A DNA stretch of 42,091 nucleotides from Candidatus Omnitrophota bacterium (GTDB taxonomy: Bacteria > Omnitrophota > Omnitrophia > Omnitrophales > Aquincolibacteriaceae). The number at the start of each line of letters is the position of its first letter. The first letter of the stretch is position 1. This document shows positions 8,064 to 16,428 of the stretch, piece after piece. The stretch lies in assembly GCA_903819565.1 (NCBI GenBank), contig CAIJDY010000102.1, forward strand, positions 1 through 42,091, given 5' to 3'. Both the position numbers and the translations under genes were made by a program. The notes under the pieces were generated by a model. That model worked only from the letters and a program-made list of their open reading frames with translations, did not search any database and had not been told where the DNA came from.

Positions 8064-11000
8064 TGTTTTTCTCCTTTTTTTGCCATCATATAATAAAGAA
8101 CCGGAACGGCCGTACGGGAAAGGATCGTGGAAGCGATCTCTCCCGCCATCAACGCCACGGCCAGCCCCTGAAAGATCGGATCGAACAGGATCACGGAAGC
8201 CCCGACCACGACCGCGGCCGCCGTCAGGAGCATCGGCCGGAAACGTTTCGCCCCCGCGTCGATCACCGCTTCCTCGAGCGGCATGCCTTCCGTGCGCCTG
8301 AGCTCGATAAAATCGACCAAGATAATGGAATTGCGGACCACGATCCCCGCGCCCGCGATCATCCCGATCATGGACGTCGCCGTGAAGAAAACACCGCCTA
8401 GCCAGTGCGCCGGCAGGATCCCCACGAGCGTGAGCGGGATCGGCATCATAATGATCCACGGTGTCTTGAACGACTGGAACCATCCTACCACGAGCACATA
8501 GATGAGGAGGAGAACGAACGCGAAGGCGATCCCGAGATCGCGAAACACTTCGTAAGTGATCTGCCACTCCCCGTCCCATTTCAGGGTCCAACGATCCGTA
8601 TTGGCCGGTTGCCCGGTAAAGTTCTGGTCGAATGTCTTCTGTCCCTCGTGATTTTCGGGGACCGTCATTTTCGCGATCTCTTTTTTGAGTTTCAGGATCG
8701 CGTAGGCCGGACTTTCGAACTTGCCCGCCACGTCGGCGATCACATACGAGACCCGCATGAGGTTTTTGTGATAGATCGCGCGGTCTTTTGTGCCTTTTTC
8801 GATATCCACGAGTTCCCGCACGGGGATCGGGTTCCCGTACCGCGAAAGGAGCGTCATATTAAGAACGCTGTCGAGGGCGGCCCGCTTTTCCTTCGGGAGC
8901 CGCAGGAGGATCTCCACCGGTTCGTATTCTTCGGGAAGATGCGCTAAGTCCACCGTTTTTCCGCCCACCGCGGCGGTAATGGCTTCGGCGACCTGCGCAG
9001 CGGAAATTCCGTTCAGGGACGCTTTTTCGGTGTTCACACGCAGGCGCTCCAGCTTCTCCGAGGACTGCACATAAGTGTCGATGTCGGTCACGCCTTCGGC
9101 GCCGGCCAGAAGTTTTTCGATCCTCTCCGCGAGGCGGTTCTGCCCTTCCAGGGTCGGGCCGTAGATCTCCAGGACCAGCGTGGAAAGGACCGGCGGACCG
9201 GGCGGGACTTCCGCGATCTGAACGTGCCCGCCGTATTTCCTTATGATCTCGTGGATCCCGGAGCGCACCGCTTTCGCGATGGCATGGCTTTGCCGCTTGC
9301 GCTCGTGTTTCCCGGCAAGATTCACCTGGAGGTCCGCTTGAAACGGTTTGGAACGGAGAAAATAATGGCGCACAAGCCCGTTGAAGTTATACGGCGCCGC
9401 CACACCGGCATAAAGCTCAATATCGCGCACCTCGGGAACCGTGACAAGATAATTCGCGATCTCCGTCACGGCCTGTTTTGTTTTTTCGGCCGGCGTCCCT
9501 TCCGGCATATTAAGAATGACCTGAAACTCGTTCTTGTTGTCGAAAGGCAGCATCTTCATGCGCACAAGTTTGAGAGGGACCAGCATGATGACCGCCACCA
9601 GTAATCCGCCAAGGACCCACAGGAAAATCCGCCGTATTTTCGGATCGCGGATAAGCGGGTTCATGTACGCGCGATAAAGCCGCGTGAGGAAATCCTCTTT
9701 TTCGCCTTCGTGATGAACCTTCAGCTTCCCTTGGGCGAACGCGCGTCCGAGGATCTGGTAGGCAGCCCACGGCGTGGCCACGAACGCCACGAACATCGAG
9801 AACATCATCGCCGCACTCGCGCCGATCGGGATCGGCCGCATATACGGCCCCATCAGCCCGCGTACGAACGCCATCGGAAGGATCGCCGCGATCACGGTCA
9901 GCGTCGCCAGGATCAGCGGGCTGCGAACCTCGTTCACCGCTTCGATCGTGATCTCGAGGACGGATTTCCCCTTGTTGTCCGGGAGCCGCAGATGGCGGAC
10001 GATATTCTCCACGTCCACGATCGGGTCGTCGACCAGGATGCCGATCGAGAAGATCAGCGCGAAAAGCGTAATGCGGTTGAGCGTGAATCCGAGAAAATAA
10101 AAGGTCGCGAGCGTCAGGGCGAGCGTCATCGGGATCGCGATCGCCACCACGCCGGCTTCGCGGCGGCCGAGCGCCCACGCGATGAGCAGGCTCACGCCGA
10201 ACACGGCGATCGCCATATGGAACAAGAGTTCGTTGGATTTTTCCTTGGCTGTTTCACCGTAATCACGCGTCACGGTCATGACCACGTCCTTGGGCAACGT
10301 CGCCTCGGGAAGTTCCTTGATCGCGTGCAGGATCACTTCTGAAAGATGGGAGGCGTTCGCGCCCTTGCGTTTCGAGATCGAAAGTGTCACCGCCTCGAAC
10401 GGCCCTTTTTCTTTGGTTTTCGAAGCGGGTCCGAAAAAAATCTCCGTCGCGCGTTCCTCTTCATCCGGACCGTCCACGATCTTCGCGACATCCTTCAGCG
10501 TCACGACGCTTCCCGCGCTCACGCCGACCACGAGGTTCCCGAGGTCCTCCGCGGAACGGAAAAAGGAATTGGCTTCCACGAATTCCAGCGCCGGCACGCT
10601 TTCCAGGTGTCCGGCACTTTGCTTCACGTTTGCGGAACGGATGATCTGGGCGATCTCCGACGAGTTCAGAAGCCGCGCTTTCAGTTTTTCTTCATCGAAA
10701 AGAACCCGGAACTGACGCTTCCGGCCGCCCGTGATCTGGGTTTGCGAAACATCGGGAATGGCGTTCACGATATTCTGGAGGCCGGCCACGGTTTTGCGCA
10801 AAGCAACGGGATTTTGCAGGTTGCTATGGAAAGTCAGCGTCATGATCGGCACGTCATCGATGGAGCGCACTTTGATGAGCGGCGGCGTCCCGCCCGACGG
10901 CATGAAATCCAGGTTCGAAGAGACTTTCGCGTAAAGCAGCGTCAGGCTCTTTTCAACGTTCTCGCCCACCTTGAACCGCACGATGAAAAGCGCGCCTTCG

Positions 11001-11281
11001 GGTTCGGTGGTGGAATAAACATACTCTACGCCCGGGATTTCCCAGAATTTCCGTTCCCCGAGGTTCACGATCCGCTGCTCGACCTCCTGGGAGCTCGCGC
11101 CCGGATAAGCCACAAAAACATCGAACATGGGGACCGATATCTGCGGCTCCTCTTCGCGCGGCAAATTGACAACCGCGAAAAATCCGAGAATGAGCGACGC
11201 CGCGATGATCAGCGGCGTGATCTTTGATTTCGCGAAATAATTGACCGTCCCGCTGATAAAGTCGGAGTGATGGACCGTCAT
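8060..11281 (-). CDS. RND-family efflux transporter permease
   Basis: A 1073-residue inner-membrane proton/substrate antiporter of the AcrB/HAE type, full length. The first helix is followed by LPREEEPQISVPMFDVFVAY and PGASSQEVEQRIV, typical of the porter domain entry. Helix 4 carries the proton-relay acid pair in GILVDDPIVDVENIVRH. The second half repeats the fold and ends with GIVVRNSIILVDFIELRR and VVVGASVILFDPIFQGLAVAL. The ATG overlaps the TolC-like stop (ATGA), and its own stop overlaps the DUF2892 start. RND pumps normally work with a periplasmic adaptor as well as an outer-membrane channel, and no adaptor gene is found in this operon or window. Substrate is unknown; metalloids or toxic organics are candidates from context. 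Confidence 0.93.
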   Translation of the reverse strand: MTVHHSDFISGTVNYFAKSKITPLIIAASLILGFFAVVNLPREEEPQISVPMFDVFVAYPGASSQEVEQRIVNLGERKFWEIPGVEYVYSTTEPEGALFIVRFKVGENVEKSLTLLYAKVSSNLDFMPSGGTPPLIKVRSIDDVPIMTLTFHSNLQNPVALRKTVAGLQNIVNAIPDVSQTQITGGRKRQFRVLFDEEKLKARLLNSSEIAQIIRSANVKQSAGHLESVPALEFVEANSFFRSAEDLGNLVVGVSAGSVVTLKDVAKIVDGPDEEERATEIFFGPASKTKEKGPFEAVTLSISKRKGANASHLSEVILHAIKELPEATLPKDVVMTVTRDYGETAKEKSNELLFHMAIAVFGVSLLIAWALGRREAGVVAIAIPMTLALTLATFYFLGFTLNRITLFALIFSIGILVDDPIVDVENIVRHLRLPDNKGKSVLEITIEAVNEVRSPLILATLTVIAAILPMAFVRGLMGPYMRPIPIGASAAMMFSMFVAFVATPWAAYQILGRAFAQGKLKVHHEGEKEDFLTRLYRAYMNPLIRDPKIRRIFLWVLGGLLVAVIMLVPLKLVRMKMLPFDNKNEFQVILNMPEGTPAEKTKQAVTEIANYLVTVPEVRDIELYAGVAAPYNFNGLVRHYFLRSKPFQADLQVNLAGKHERKRQSHAIAKAVRSGIHEIIRKYGGHVQIAEVPPGPPVLSTLVLEIYGPTLEGQNRLAERIEKLLAGAEGVTDIDTYVQSSEKLERLRVNTEKASLNGISAAQVAEAITAAVGGKTVDLAHLPEEYEPVEILLRLPKEKRAALDSVLNMTLLSRYGNPIPVRELVDIEKGTKDRAIYHKNLMRVSYVIADVAGKFESPAYAILKLKKEIAKMTVPENHEGQKTFDQNFTGQPANTDRWTLKWDGEWQITYEVFRDLGIAFAFVLLLIYVLVVGWFQSFKTPWIIMMPIPLTLVGILPAHWLGGVFFTATSMIGMIAGAGIVVRNSIILVDFIELRRTEGMPLEEAVIDAGAKRFRPMLLTAAAVVVGASVILFDPIFQGLAVALMAGEIASTILSRTAVPVLYYMMAKKGEKQ

Positions 11282-12666
11282 ACTTTCCCCTTCAGCCGGG
11301 TATTCACGCGCTGGAGCCCGTCCTCATCCAACTGGCCAGAAAGAAAAAGCAATTTCGCGTATTCGACTTCCAGGGCAAAAAGCAGTTGCTCCAGCCCTGT
11401 CGTGGTCGCGAGATGGGTGCTGCGTATTTGGAGAAGGTCCGCGATCGATTTCCGGCCCTCCTGATAAAGTTTCGCGGTAAGCTCGCTCGCCTGCGCGGCA
11501 TCGCTGGCGGCTTGTTTTAAAACGGGAAGGTCCAGGGTCACGGTCTCGAACCGCGTGAGTTCCCCCGCCAATCCTTTCGCGATCTCGTCCCGAAGCGCCT
11601 GCCGGTCCGCATTGAGTTCTTCATATTGATGCTTGGCCGCTTTGATGCGTCCGGGCAGCGCGGGATCAAAAAAATCCATCGTCCCCTTGAATCCGACCGT
11701 GTAATCCTGCCCGCCGGTGTGCCAATCCGAGGTATGCTCATTGAGACTGCCGAAACCGTAGAAGCGCGGAAGGAACGACGTCTTCTGCCGGAGGGTCTCG
11801 ATGCGCTGGGCATCGATCATCTGATCCAAAGCCGCGAGGTCTTTGCGCTGCTGGTAGGCCTGCGCGAGCCATGTGCGGAGCTCCCCTTTGTCCTGCACGT
11901 ATTCCGGCAATTGCCCGGTAGGTTCCCACGCAAACTCGAGGTCTTCTCCCATCAGAATATTCATCATCATCCTGGAATTCCTGAGCGCCGCCTGAGCGCG
12001 GTTGCGTTCGCGCTCGATCCCGGCCGCGGTGACCTTGGCCGCATAAAAATCCGCGCCGAGGATCATCCCTTTCTGGTTCAGGTCTTCCGCCTGCTTGAGA
12101 TCCTTGTCGCTCTGTTCTTTCATCGCGGCCGTCACCTTCAGGACTTCTTTTGCGAGCAAGATCCCGAGGTAATTTTCCAACGCCACGATCCCGGCTTCCA
12201 TTTCCGTGAAGTCCGTCTCCAACTCGGCCGACTTCACCATCCTACGCGCCGCGCGGATCTTGGAGATCGTGTTAAACGAGTCAAAAAGCAGCATTTCGCC
12301 CGTGATCCCGAAATGATAATCCGTCCGGCGGCCGGGATTATTCAGCTCGTCGATCGCGAAATTAGATTCGGTGAATTTGTTCTGCTGGAGGAGCATGCCG
12401 AAGACCCCGACAGGATCGTTCGTCGTGGTCATGGAGGCGGCTCCCTGAACGCGGGGGAAAAGATCGGCGATCGCGATATTGCGGCCGGCCTTCGCCTGCT
12501 CCAGCTGTTCGTAGCGTTTCTTCAGGGCCGGGTAACGGGCAAGGACCTTTTCGTAACAATCCCAAAAAGTGAGCGCTGGAGAAACCTGTGTGACAGGCTC
12601 CTCCGCAAAAACGGCCGGGACCGTCAGCAAGCCGAGCATTAAAAGAAGGAGCAGTGTTCTTTTCAT
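11278..12666 (-). CDS. TolC-family outer-membrane efflux channel
   Basis: A 462-residue protein with a signal peptide (MKRTLLLLLMLGLLTVPAVFAEE, cleavage near residue 21) and long alpha-helical, coiled-coil-rich stretches typical of OEP/TolC proteins. Two homologous halves are seen (ALKKRYEQLEQAKAGRNIAIADLFPRVQG, and later RKDLAALDQMIDAQRIETLRQKTSFLPRFYGFG). In a trimer it would form the outer-membrane exit duct for the RND pump encoded directly behind it with an ATGA overlap. It follows acr3 after 46 bases. The ribosome binding site is weak, suggesting dependence on upstream translation. Confidence 0.9.
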   Translation of the reverse strand: MKRTLLLLLMLGLLTVPAVFAEEPVTQVSPALTFWDCYEKVLARYPALKKRYEQLEQAKAGRNIAIADLFPRVQGAASMTTTNDPVGVFGMLLQQNKFTESNFAIDELNNPGRRTDYHFGITGEMLLFDSFNTISKIRAARRMVKSAELETDFTEMEAGIVALENYLGILLAKEVLKVTAAMKEQSDKDLKQAEDLNQKGMILGADFYAAKVTAAGIERERNRAQAALRNSRMMMNILMGEDLEFAWEPTGQLPEYVQDKGELRTWLAQAYQQRKDLAALDQMIDAQRIETLRQKTSFLPRFYGFGSLNEHTSDWHTGGQDYTVGFKGTMDFFDPALPGRIKAAKHQYEELNADRQALRDEIAKGLAGELTRFETVTLDLPVLKQAASDAAQASELTAKLYQEGRKSIADLLQIRSTHLATTTGLEQLLFALEVEYAKLLFLSGQLDEDGLQRVNTRLKGKV

Positions 12667-12712
12667 AAGGTACCTACCATCTTAAAGGTTTTCCGTTCGG
12701 GGGAAAGAATTT

Positions 12713-13747
12713 TCACCCGCCGTAATATTTCCGCTTGAACCAAAGCGAGACCCCGACAAGGCTGATCAAAACAGGCACTTCCACGAGCGGGCCGATCACG
12801 GCCGCGAACGCGGCGCCGGAATGGATTCCGAAGACCCCCACAGCCACCGCGATCGCCAGCTCGAAGTTGTTGCTCGCGGCGGTAAAGGACAACGTGGCCG
12901 ATTGGCCGTACGGCGCGCCGATCTTTTTGCTCATAAAAAAAGAGATCAGGAACATCACGACGAAATAGATGAGGAGCGGGACCGCGATCCGCACGACATC
13001 CAACGGGATCTTTACAATATATTCCCCTTTCATGGAGAACATGACGACGATCGTGAAAAGCAAAGCGACGAGCGTGACGGGGCTGATCGACGGGATAAAT
13101 CTTGTTTCATACCAGGTTTTGTCCTTGATCCTGAGTAAGGCGAATCGCGTCAGCATCCCCGCGAGAAAAGGAATCCCGAGATAGATAAAAACGCTTTTGG
13201 CGATCTGCCCCATCGTGACATTCACTGCCACGCCTTGCAAACCGAACCAGCGCGGCAGGACCGTGATAAAAACCCAGGCATAAACGGAGAAAAAAAGGAC
13301 TTGGAAGATCGAGTTAAACGCCACAAGCCCCGCGCAATATTCCGTGTCGCCTTCAGCCAAGTCGTTCCAGACAATGACCATCGCGATGCAGCGCGCGAGG
13401 CCGATCATGATAAGCCCGACCATGTATTCCGGATAGCCGCGCAGGAACGTAATCGCCAGCACGAACATCAAGGCGGGACCGATCACCCAGTTCTGGACCA
13501 GGGACAGCAGCAGGACTTTCGTATTTTTGAACACGTCGCCGAGCTCTTCGTATTTCACTTTGGCGAGCGGCGGGTACATCATGAGAATAAGACCGATCGC
13601 GATGGGAATATTCGTCGTCCCGGCCTGGAACTTGTTCCAGAAACCCACGACCGGCGGATAGAAATACCCGGCCGCGACGCCAACGCCCATGCCGCAAAAG
13701 ATCCAGAGCGTCAAAAACCGGTCCAAAAAAGATAATTGTTTCCTCAT
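12713..13747 (-). CDS. acr3: Arsenite efflux transporter, Acr3 family
   Basis: A 344-residue, ten-helix membrane carrier that exports arsenite (and in some members antimonite) using the membrane potential. The invariant family segment [17 protein letters not shown] with its essential Cys is present, as are [23 protein letters not shown]-like helix 3 ([10 protein letters not shown]) and [21 protein letters not shown] near the C terminus. The start is placed at ATG 13747 ([11 protein letters not shown]), which overlaps the DUF134 stop as ATGA and has GGAG eight bases upstream; an in-frame ATG at 13777 lies inside the regulator gene and lacks support. No ArsR or arsenate reductase is nearby. Control by the upstream DUF134 protein is the likely alternative. 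Confidence 0.93.
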   Translation of the reverse strand: MRKQLSFLDRFLTLWIFCGMGVGVAAGYFYPPVVGFWNKFQAGTTNIPIAIGLILMMYPPLAKVKYEELGDVFKNTKVLLLSLVQNWVIGPALMFVLAITFLRGYPEYMVGLIMIGLARCIAMVIVWNDLAEGDTEYCAGLVAFNSIFQVLFFSVYAWVFITVLPRWFGLQGVAVNVTMGQIAKSVFIYLGIPFLAGMLTRFALLRIKDKTWYETRFIPSISPVTLVALLFTIVVMFSMKGEYIVKIPLDVVRIAVPLLIYFVVMFLISFFMSKKIGAPYGQSATLSFTAASNNFELAIAVAVGVFGIHSGAAFAAVIGPLVEVPVLISLVGVSLWFKRKYYGG

Positions 13748-14049
13748 TTTTGATTCTCCGGGGATGTCCTGCAACACCCTCCCTCGATCTTGATGCCGTG
13801 GTTATGGACCAATGCATTCGCGACTTTCTTCCGCGCGGAGGCAAGGATCCGGGAAACGGTCGAGCGGTGCACTTTCATCTTCCCGGCCGCGGCGTCCTGT
13901 TCCAGGCAAAGCAGATCGCAAAGACGAAGGGCCTCGAGCTCATCCATCGTTATTTGGGTCACCACAATATCCTTGCGGGGCACATGGACCGGACGGAAAC
14001 ACCGGTCCCCCGGCTTGCAGCCCACCCACCGCGTCTTTTTAGGTCTCAT
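13744..14049 (-). CDS. DUF134 (UPF0251) helix-turn-helix DNA-binding protein
   Basis: A 101-residue protein of the DUF134/UPF0251 family, predicted DNA-binding proteins. It begins [21 protein letters not shown], with paired Cys in the characteristic N-terminal signature, then [45 protein letters not shown], a sigma-region-4-like helix-turn-helix (about residues 36-80). It ends [14 protein letters not shown], with another Cys pair. The cysteines could sense a metal or metalloid, which is inference. It is the first gene of the efflux operon, 13 bases after a perfect palindrome that overlaps the -10 box, the arrangement expected for an autoregulating repressor. The ribosome binding site GGAGG is ideal. 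Confidence 0.9.
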   Translation of the reverse strand: MRPKKTRWVGCKPGDRCFRPVHVPRKDIVVTQITMDELEALRLCDLLCLEQDAAAGKMKVHRSTVSRILASARKKVANALVHNHGIKIEGGCCRTSPENQK

Positions 14050-14061
14050 CCCCGCCTCCAG

Positions 14062-14081
14062 TTATGCACATATGTGCATAA
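14062..14081. promoter_or_regulatory. Perfect 20-bp palindromic operator
   Basis: TTATGCACATATGTGCATAA is identical to its own reverse complement over all 20 bases. It lies between the -10 box (overlapping it by four bases) and the DUF134 ribosome binding site. A bound dimer would cover the transcription start, so it is a strong candidate operator for the DUF134 protein encoded immediately downstream. The palindrome is seen directly; the binding partner is inferred. Confidence 0.8.
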
Positions 14082-14105
14082 TACACGCGAAAAATCCTTT
14101 GTCAA
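14078..14105 (-). promoter_or_regulatory. Predicted promoter of the DUF134-acr3-tolC-RND operon
   Basis: On the minus strand TTGACA (14105-14100) is perfect and TATTAT (14083-14078) differs from consensus at one base, with a 16-base spacer. The -10 box overlaps the 20-bp palindrome, so occupancy of that site would block RNA polymerase. Confidence 0.75.
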
Positions 14106-14222
14106 ATATTTTCACAGGATCGGGTCAGAAAACGAGAGACTTCCGGTAAATGGCCTGGCGCGGGGTCGCGTTACTACCTGGGCGCCGGGTTCAGGCCCCC
14201 GGAGATGCCCGCAATCTCTTCT

Positions 14223-15611
14223 TTAATAAGTAACTTCAAAGCGAAGGATAAAGACGTGGGCCGTCTTGATATTTTCCTCCCCGGAGGGATTAAAAATGAT
14301 CTGGTAATCCGGCTGGATCATGAAACGCTCGTGAAGCTGGATGCGGTAAGTCGTTTCGAGGGCGGTTTCCTGGGAAAGAAGTTTCCCCGGCCGCGCACCC
14401 GCCTCCGGATCGGACGGATCGTAGGCCTCGATCTCGAGACTTCGCGATTTTTGAAGTTTTTCGCTCAAAAAAGCGTTAGCGACGGCGATCCCGAAAACGT
14501 CCTTCCCTCTCCTTGGGAGCAATCCGGTATAGTTCAGACCCGCCCCAAAATAATAATCCACGGTATTGCGGTCGTCAGGCGCCCCCCCGAACTGGAAGAA
14601 AACGCCGAGCCCGCGGGGTTCGTTTTCCTCGTTCTGGGAAGGGGTCCGCATATTCAAGAGGTTGGAAAAAAGGGCCGCCGGCCCCTGCCCGGGTTTTTCA
14701 CGATAAACCATCTGATCGATCAATCCATAAAAACCATAATCATTCCGGTGACGGAGGGGATTTCCGAACTCGTCGGTCGACAGGACATCGTCCACATTTT
14801 GTGTGTGCAGCCAGGACCCGAACTTAACACTTCCGGGCAAAGGTTCCATGGTGTTGTTCCACCGGATCTTCTGATGATAGGCCCCCTCGAAAAGAAGCAT
14901 CAGACCCTGGTCTTCGGAAAAACGGTAACGAACCCCATGACGGTTTTTCCCCCCGTCCGAAGGATCGCCATCGTAGATCCCGGCAAGGAATTCCACTTGT
15001 TCATGAGGTTTGATCCTGACGAGCGCCACGGGCCCGACGTCGGGGAAAAGAGAGACGGGAACATTCACTCCAAAGTCCGGCGGCGTTCCGAACGAGGTAT
15101 TGATGAACAGATCCCCGTATTCCGTCACCGCAAACGCGCTGTCAACCCCCTGAACGCCCACGAGAACGGAAAATTTATCTTTCCACAAACTCTGTTCATA
15201 CCACCACTCGTAGAGACGCACGGCGTCCGGAGCTTCCAGGTTATCCGCCAGCTGAAGATCCCCGATATATTTCTGGGTAGGATTGTTCCCTCCGTGGGAA
15301 TCGTTCCCGGAAACGAAAAATTTCCCGCCGGGGATCAACCCCGCTTTCCCAAGGTCCAGGGTCAGCGTCATTTCCAGGGTCCCGATGTAAGTCGTTCTGC
15401 GGTAGAGCCCGCCGTTCAGAACGCTGACCATGTCGCCGGTATAAGCCGCTTCGAAAGAAACGCCTTTTTCCTCCAACTCTTTACGCGGTTTTTCTAAAAA
15501 AACATCCGAGAACTCCAGCGAGAAAGCGTCGGCGGGGAATAACCCCAGAAGCAGGAAGGCTAACCCCGCTCCCAGGCCGCATTTCCGCAAAATGCAAAGA
15601 ACTGTTTTCAT
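14223..15611 (-). CDS. Carbohydrate-selective porin, OprB family
   Basis: A 462-residue outer-membrane beta-barrel protein. It has a signal peptide (hydrophobic stretch AGLAFLLLGLFPADAFS, cleavage near residue 28-30) and then OprB-type features: GVSFEAAYTGDMVSVLNGG, TLEMTLTLDLGKAGLIPGG, a WYEQSLWKDKFSVLVGVQG segment, and EFLAGIYDGDPSDGG. The C terminus ends ILRFEVTY, an aromatic terminal residue as in other barrels. OprB porins admit sugars and other small solutes. The gene lies 49 bases after the second Cys-rich gene of the Feo operon, so co-transcription with iron uptake is possible. Its own ribosome binding site is weak. Confidence 0.85.
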   Translation of the reverse strand: MKTVLCILRKCGLGAGLAFLLLGLFPADAFSLEFSDVFLEKPRKELEEKGVSFEAAYTGDMVSVLNGGLYRRTTYIGTLEMTLTLDLGKAGLIPGGKFFVSGNDSHGGNNPTQKYIGDLQLADNLEAPDAVRLYEWWYEQSLWKDKFSVLVGVQGVDSAFAVTEYGDLFINTSFGTPPDFGVNVPVSLFPDVGPVALVRIKPHEQVEFLAGIYDGDPSDGGKNRHGVRYRFSEDQGLMLLFEGAYHQKIRWNNTMEPLPGSVKFGSWLHTQNVDDVLSTDEFGNPLRHRNDYGFYGLIDQMVYREKPGQGPAALFSNLLNMRTPSQNEENEPRGLGVFFQFGGAPDDRNTVDYYFGAGLNYTGLLPRRGKDVFGIAVANAFLSEKLQKSRSLEIEAYDPSDPEAGARPGKLLSQETALETTYRIQLHERFMIQPDYQIIFNPSGEENIKTAHVFILRFEVTY

Positions 15612-15660
15612 CTTTATTTTTTCATTTTTCGATCAGTGGGCGGTTAAATGATCTTTCGCG

Positions 15661-15822
15661 TTATTTTTTATCTTCCGGTTTCGGGACACCGTCTTTTTTC
15701 TCGAATTTCGGCAGGCAGCCGGAACCGCAACAACCGCCGCCCTTTTTACGAACAAAGTAGCGCACCGCGAGGAAAACGGCCCCGGCCACGATGCCGAGCG
15801 CGACAATCTCGCTCGTTTCCAC
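15661..15822 (-). CDS. FeoB-associated Cys-rich membrane protein (distal copy)
   Basis: A 53-residue protein starting at GTG 15822 behind GGGAGAGAGT: METSEIVALGIVAGAVFLAV, then RYFVRKKGGGCCGSGCLPKF and a lysine-rich tail. One N-terminal membrane helix followed by a Cys cluster (CCGSGC) is the hallmark of the small FeoB-associated Cys-rich family, thought to assist Fe(II) transport by FeoB in a way similar to FeoC. It stands directly behind the feoB C-terminal relic, 15 bases after its stop, so it was probably the partner of that lost transporter. Confidence 0.8.
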   Translation of the reverse strand: METSEIVALGIVAGAVFLAVRYFVRKKGGGCCGSGCLPKFEKKDGVPKPEDKK

Positions 15823-15837
15823 ACTCTCTCCCGCCTC

Positions 15838-16245
15838 TTATTCGAAGCCGAGCAGCCGACCGCCCTGATAAACCAGGAACGAACTCATCCAAGCGAGCCC
15901 TCTCATATAAGCGATCATGAAGAACAGCCAGCCCCAAGAACCGGCCTCTCGTTTAACTACGGCAAATGTCGAGAAACATTGACACGCCAGCACGTAGAAG
16001 ACCATCAGCGAAACCGCCACCAGCGGCGTGTAGAGCGGCTTGCCGGTTTCGGGGTCGCGCTCCCTCTGAAGCGCCTCGATCAGCCCCGCCGTCATCCCCT
16101 CGCCCTCGGTCTTGACATGGTGGCCGATCGCGAGAGTGCTAATAAGAAGCTCGCGCGCCGCAAAAGACGTGATAATCCCGATCTCCCAATTGAACCCGAG
16201 CGGGCGGATCAAGGGCTCGATTCCTTTGCTGCAATGAGCGTAAAA
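15838..16245 (-). pseudogene. C-terminal relic of a second feoB
   Basis: The reading frame encodes about 135 residues that match only the last fifth of FeoB: IEPLIRPLGFNWEIGIITSF (compare IEPVIRPLGFDWRGGIALIT in the intact FeoB upstream), AARELLISTLA (compare AAKEIVVSTFG), PLVAVSLMVFYVLACQCFSTFAVV and a final LVYQGGRLLGFE (compare LIFQGGRFLGFG). The G domain and most membrane helices are missing. Its first in-frame start-like codon is a TTG without a ribosome binding site, and an in-frame stop lies at 16276-16278. The relic begins about 15 bases after the upstream Cys-rich gene stops, which marks the deletion joint. It differs clearly from the intact copy, so it derives from a distinct paralogue and not a recent duplication. 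Confidence 0.8.
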
Positions 16246-16259
16246 CTCAAGCCTGTCGC

Positions 16260-16415
16260 TTACTTCTTCCGACGATCAAGACCTTGGAGCTTATTACAGG
16301 AACCTTTGGAGCCGCACCCCGCACATTCATCACCTTCCTTGATGCTTTTTTTCAAGCCCCGCACCAAGTAGAAAACTGCAGCCCCTCCGATTAAAACAAC
16401 AAAAAAAATATCCAT
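16260..16415 (-). CDS. FeoB-associated Cys-rich membrane protein (proximal copy)
   Basis: A 51-residue protein, MDIFFVVLIGGAAVFYLVRG, then LKKSIKEGDECAGCGSKGSC and a basic end (LQGLDRRKK). One N-terminal helix followed by CAGCGSKGSC fits the FeoB-associated Cys-rich family. It starts at ATG 16415 behind AAGGAG and lies 13 bases after the feoB stop, in the place usual for this family. The Cys-rich tail may bind iron or sense redox state next to FeoB; the precise role is not established. Confidence 0.85.
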   Translation of the reverse strand: MDIFFVVLIGGAAVFYLVRGLKKSIKEGDECAGCGSKGSCNKLQGLDRRKK

Positions 16416-16428
16416 AAACACTCCTTCC

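Noticed and set aside
7854-8591. A 245-codon frame that contains the DUF2892 protein as its C-terminal part
   Set aside because: The upstream part is out-of-frame RND sequence. ATG 8063 with GGAG and an ATGA overlap is the natural start of a normal-sized DUF2892 protein.
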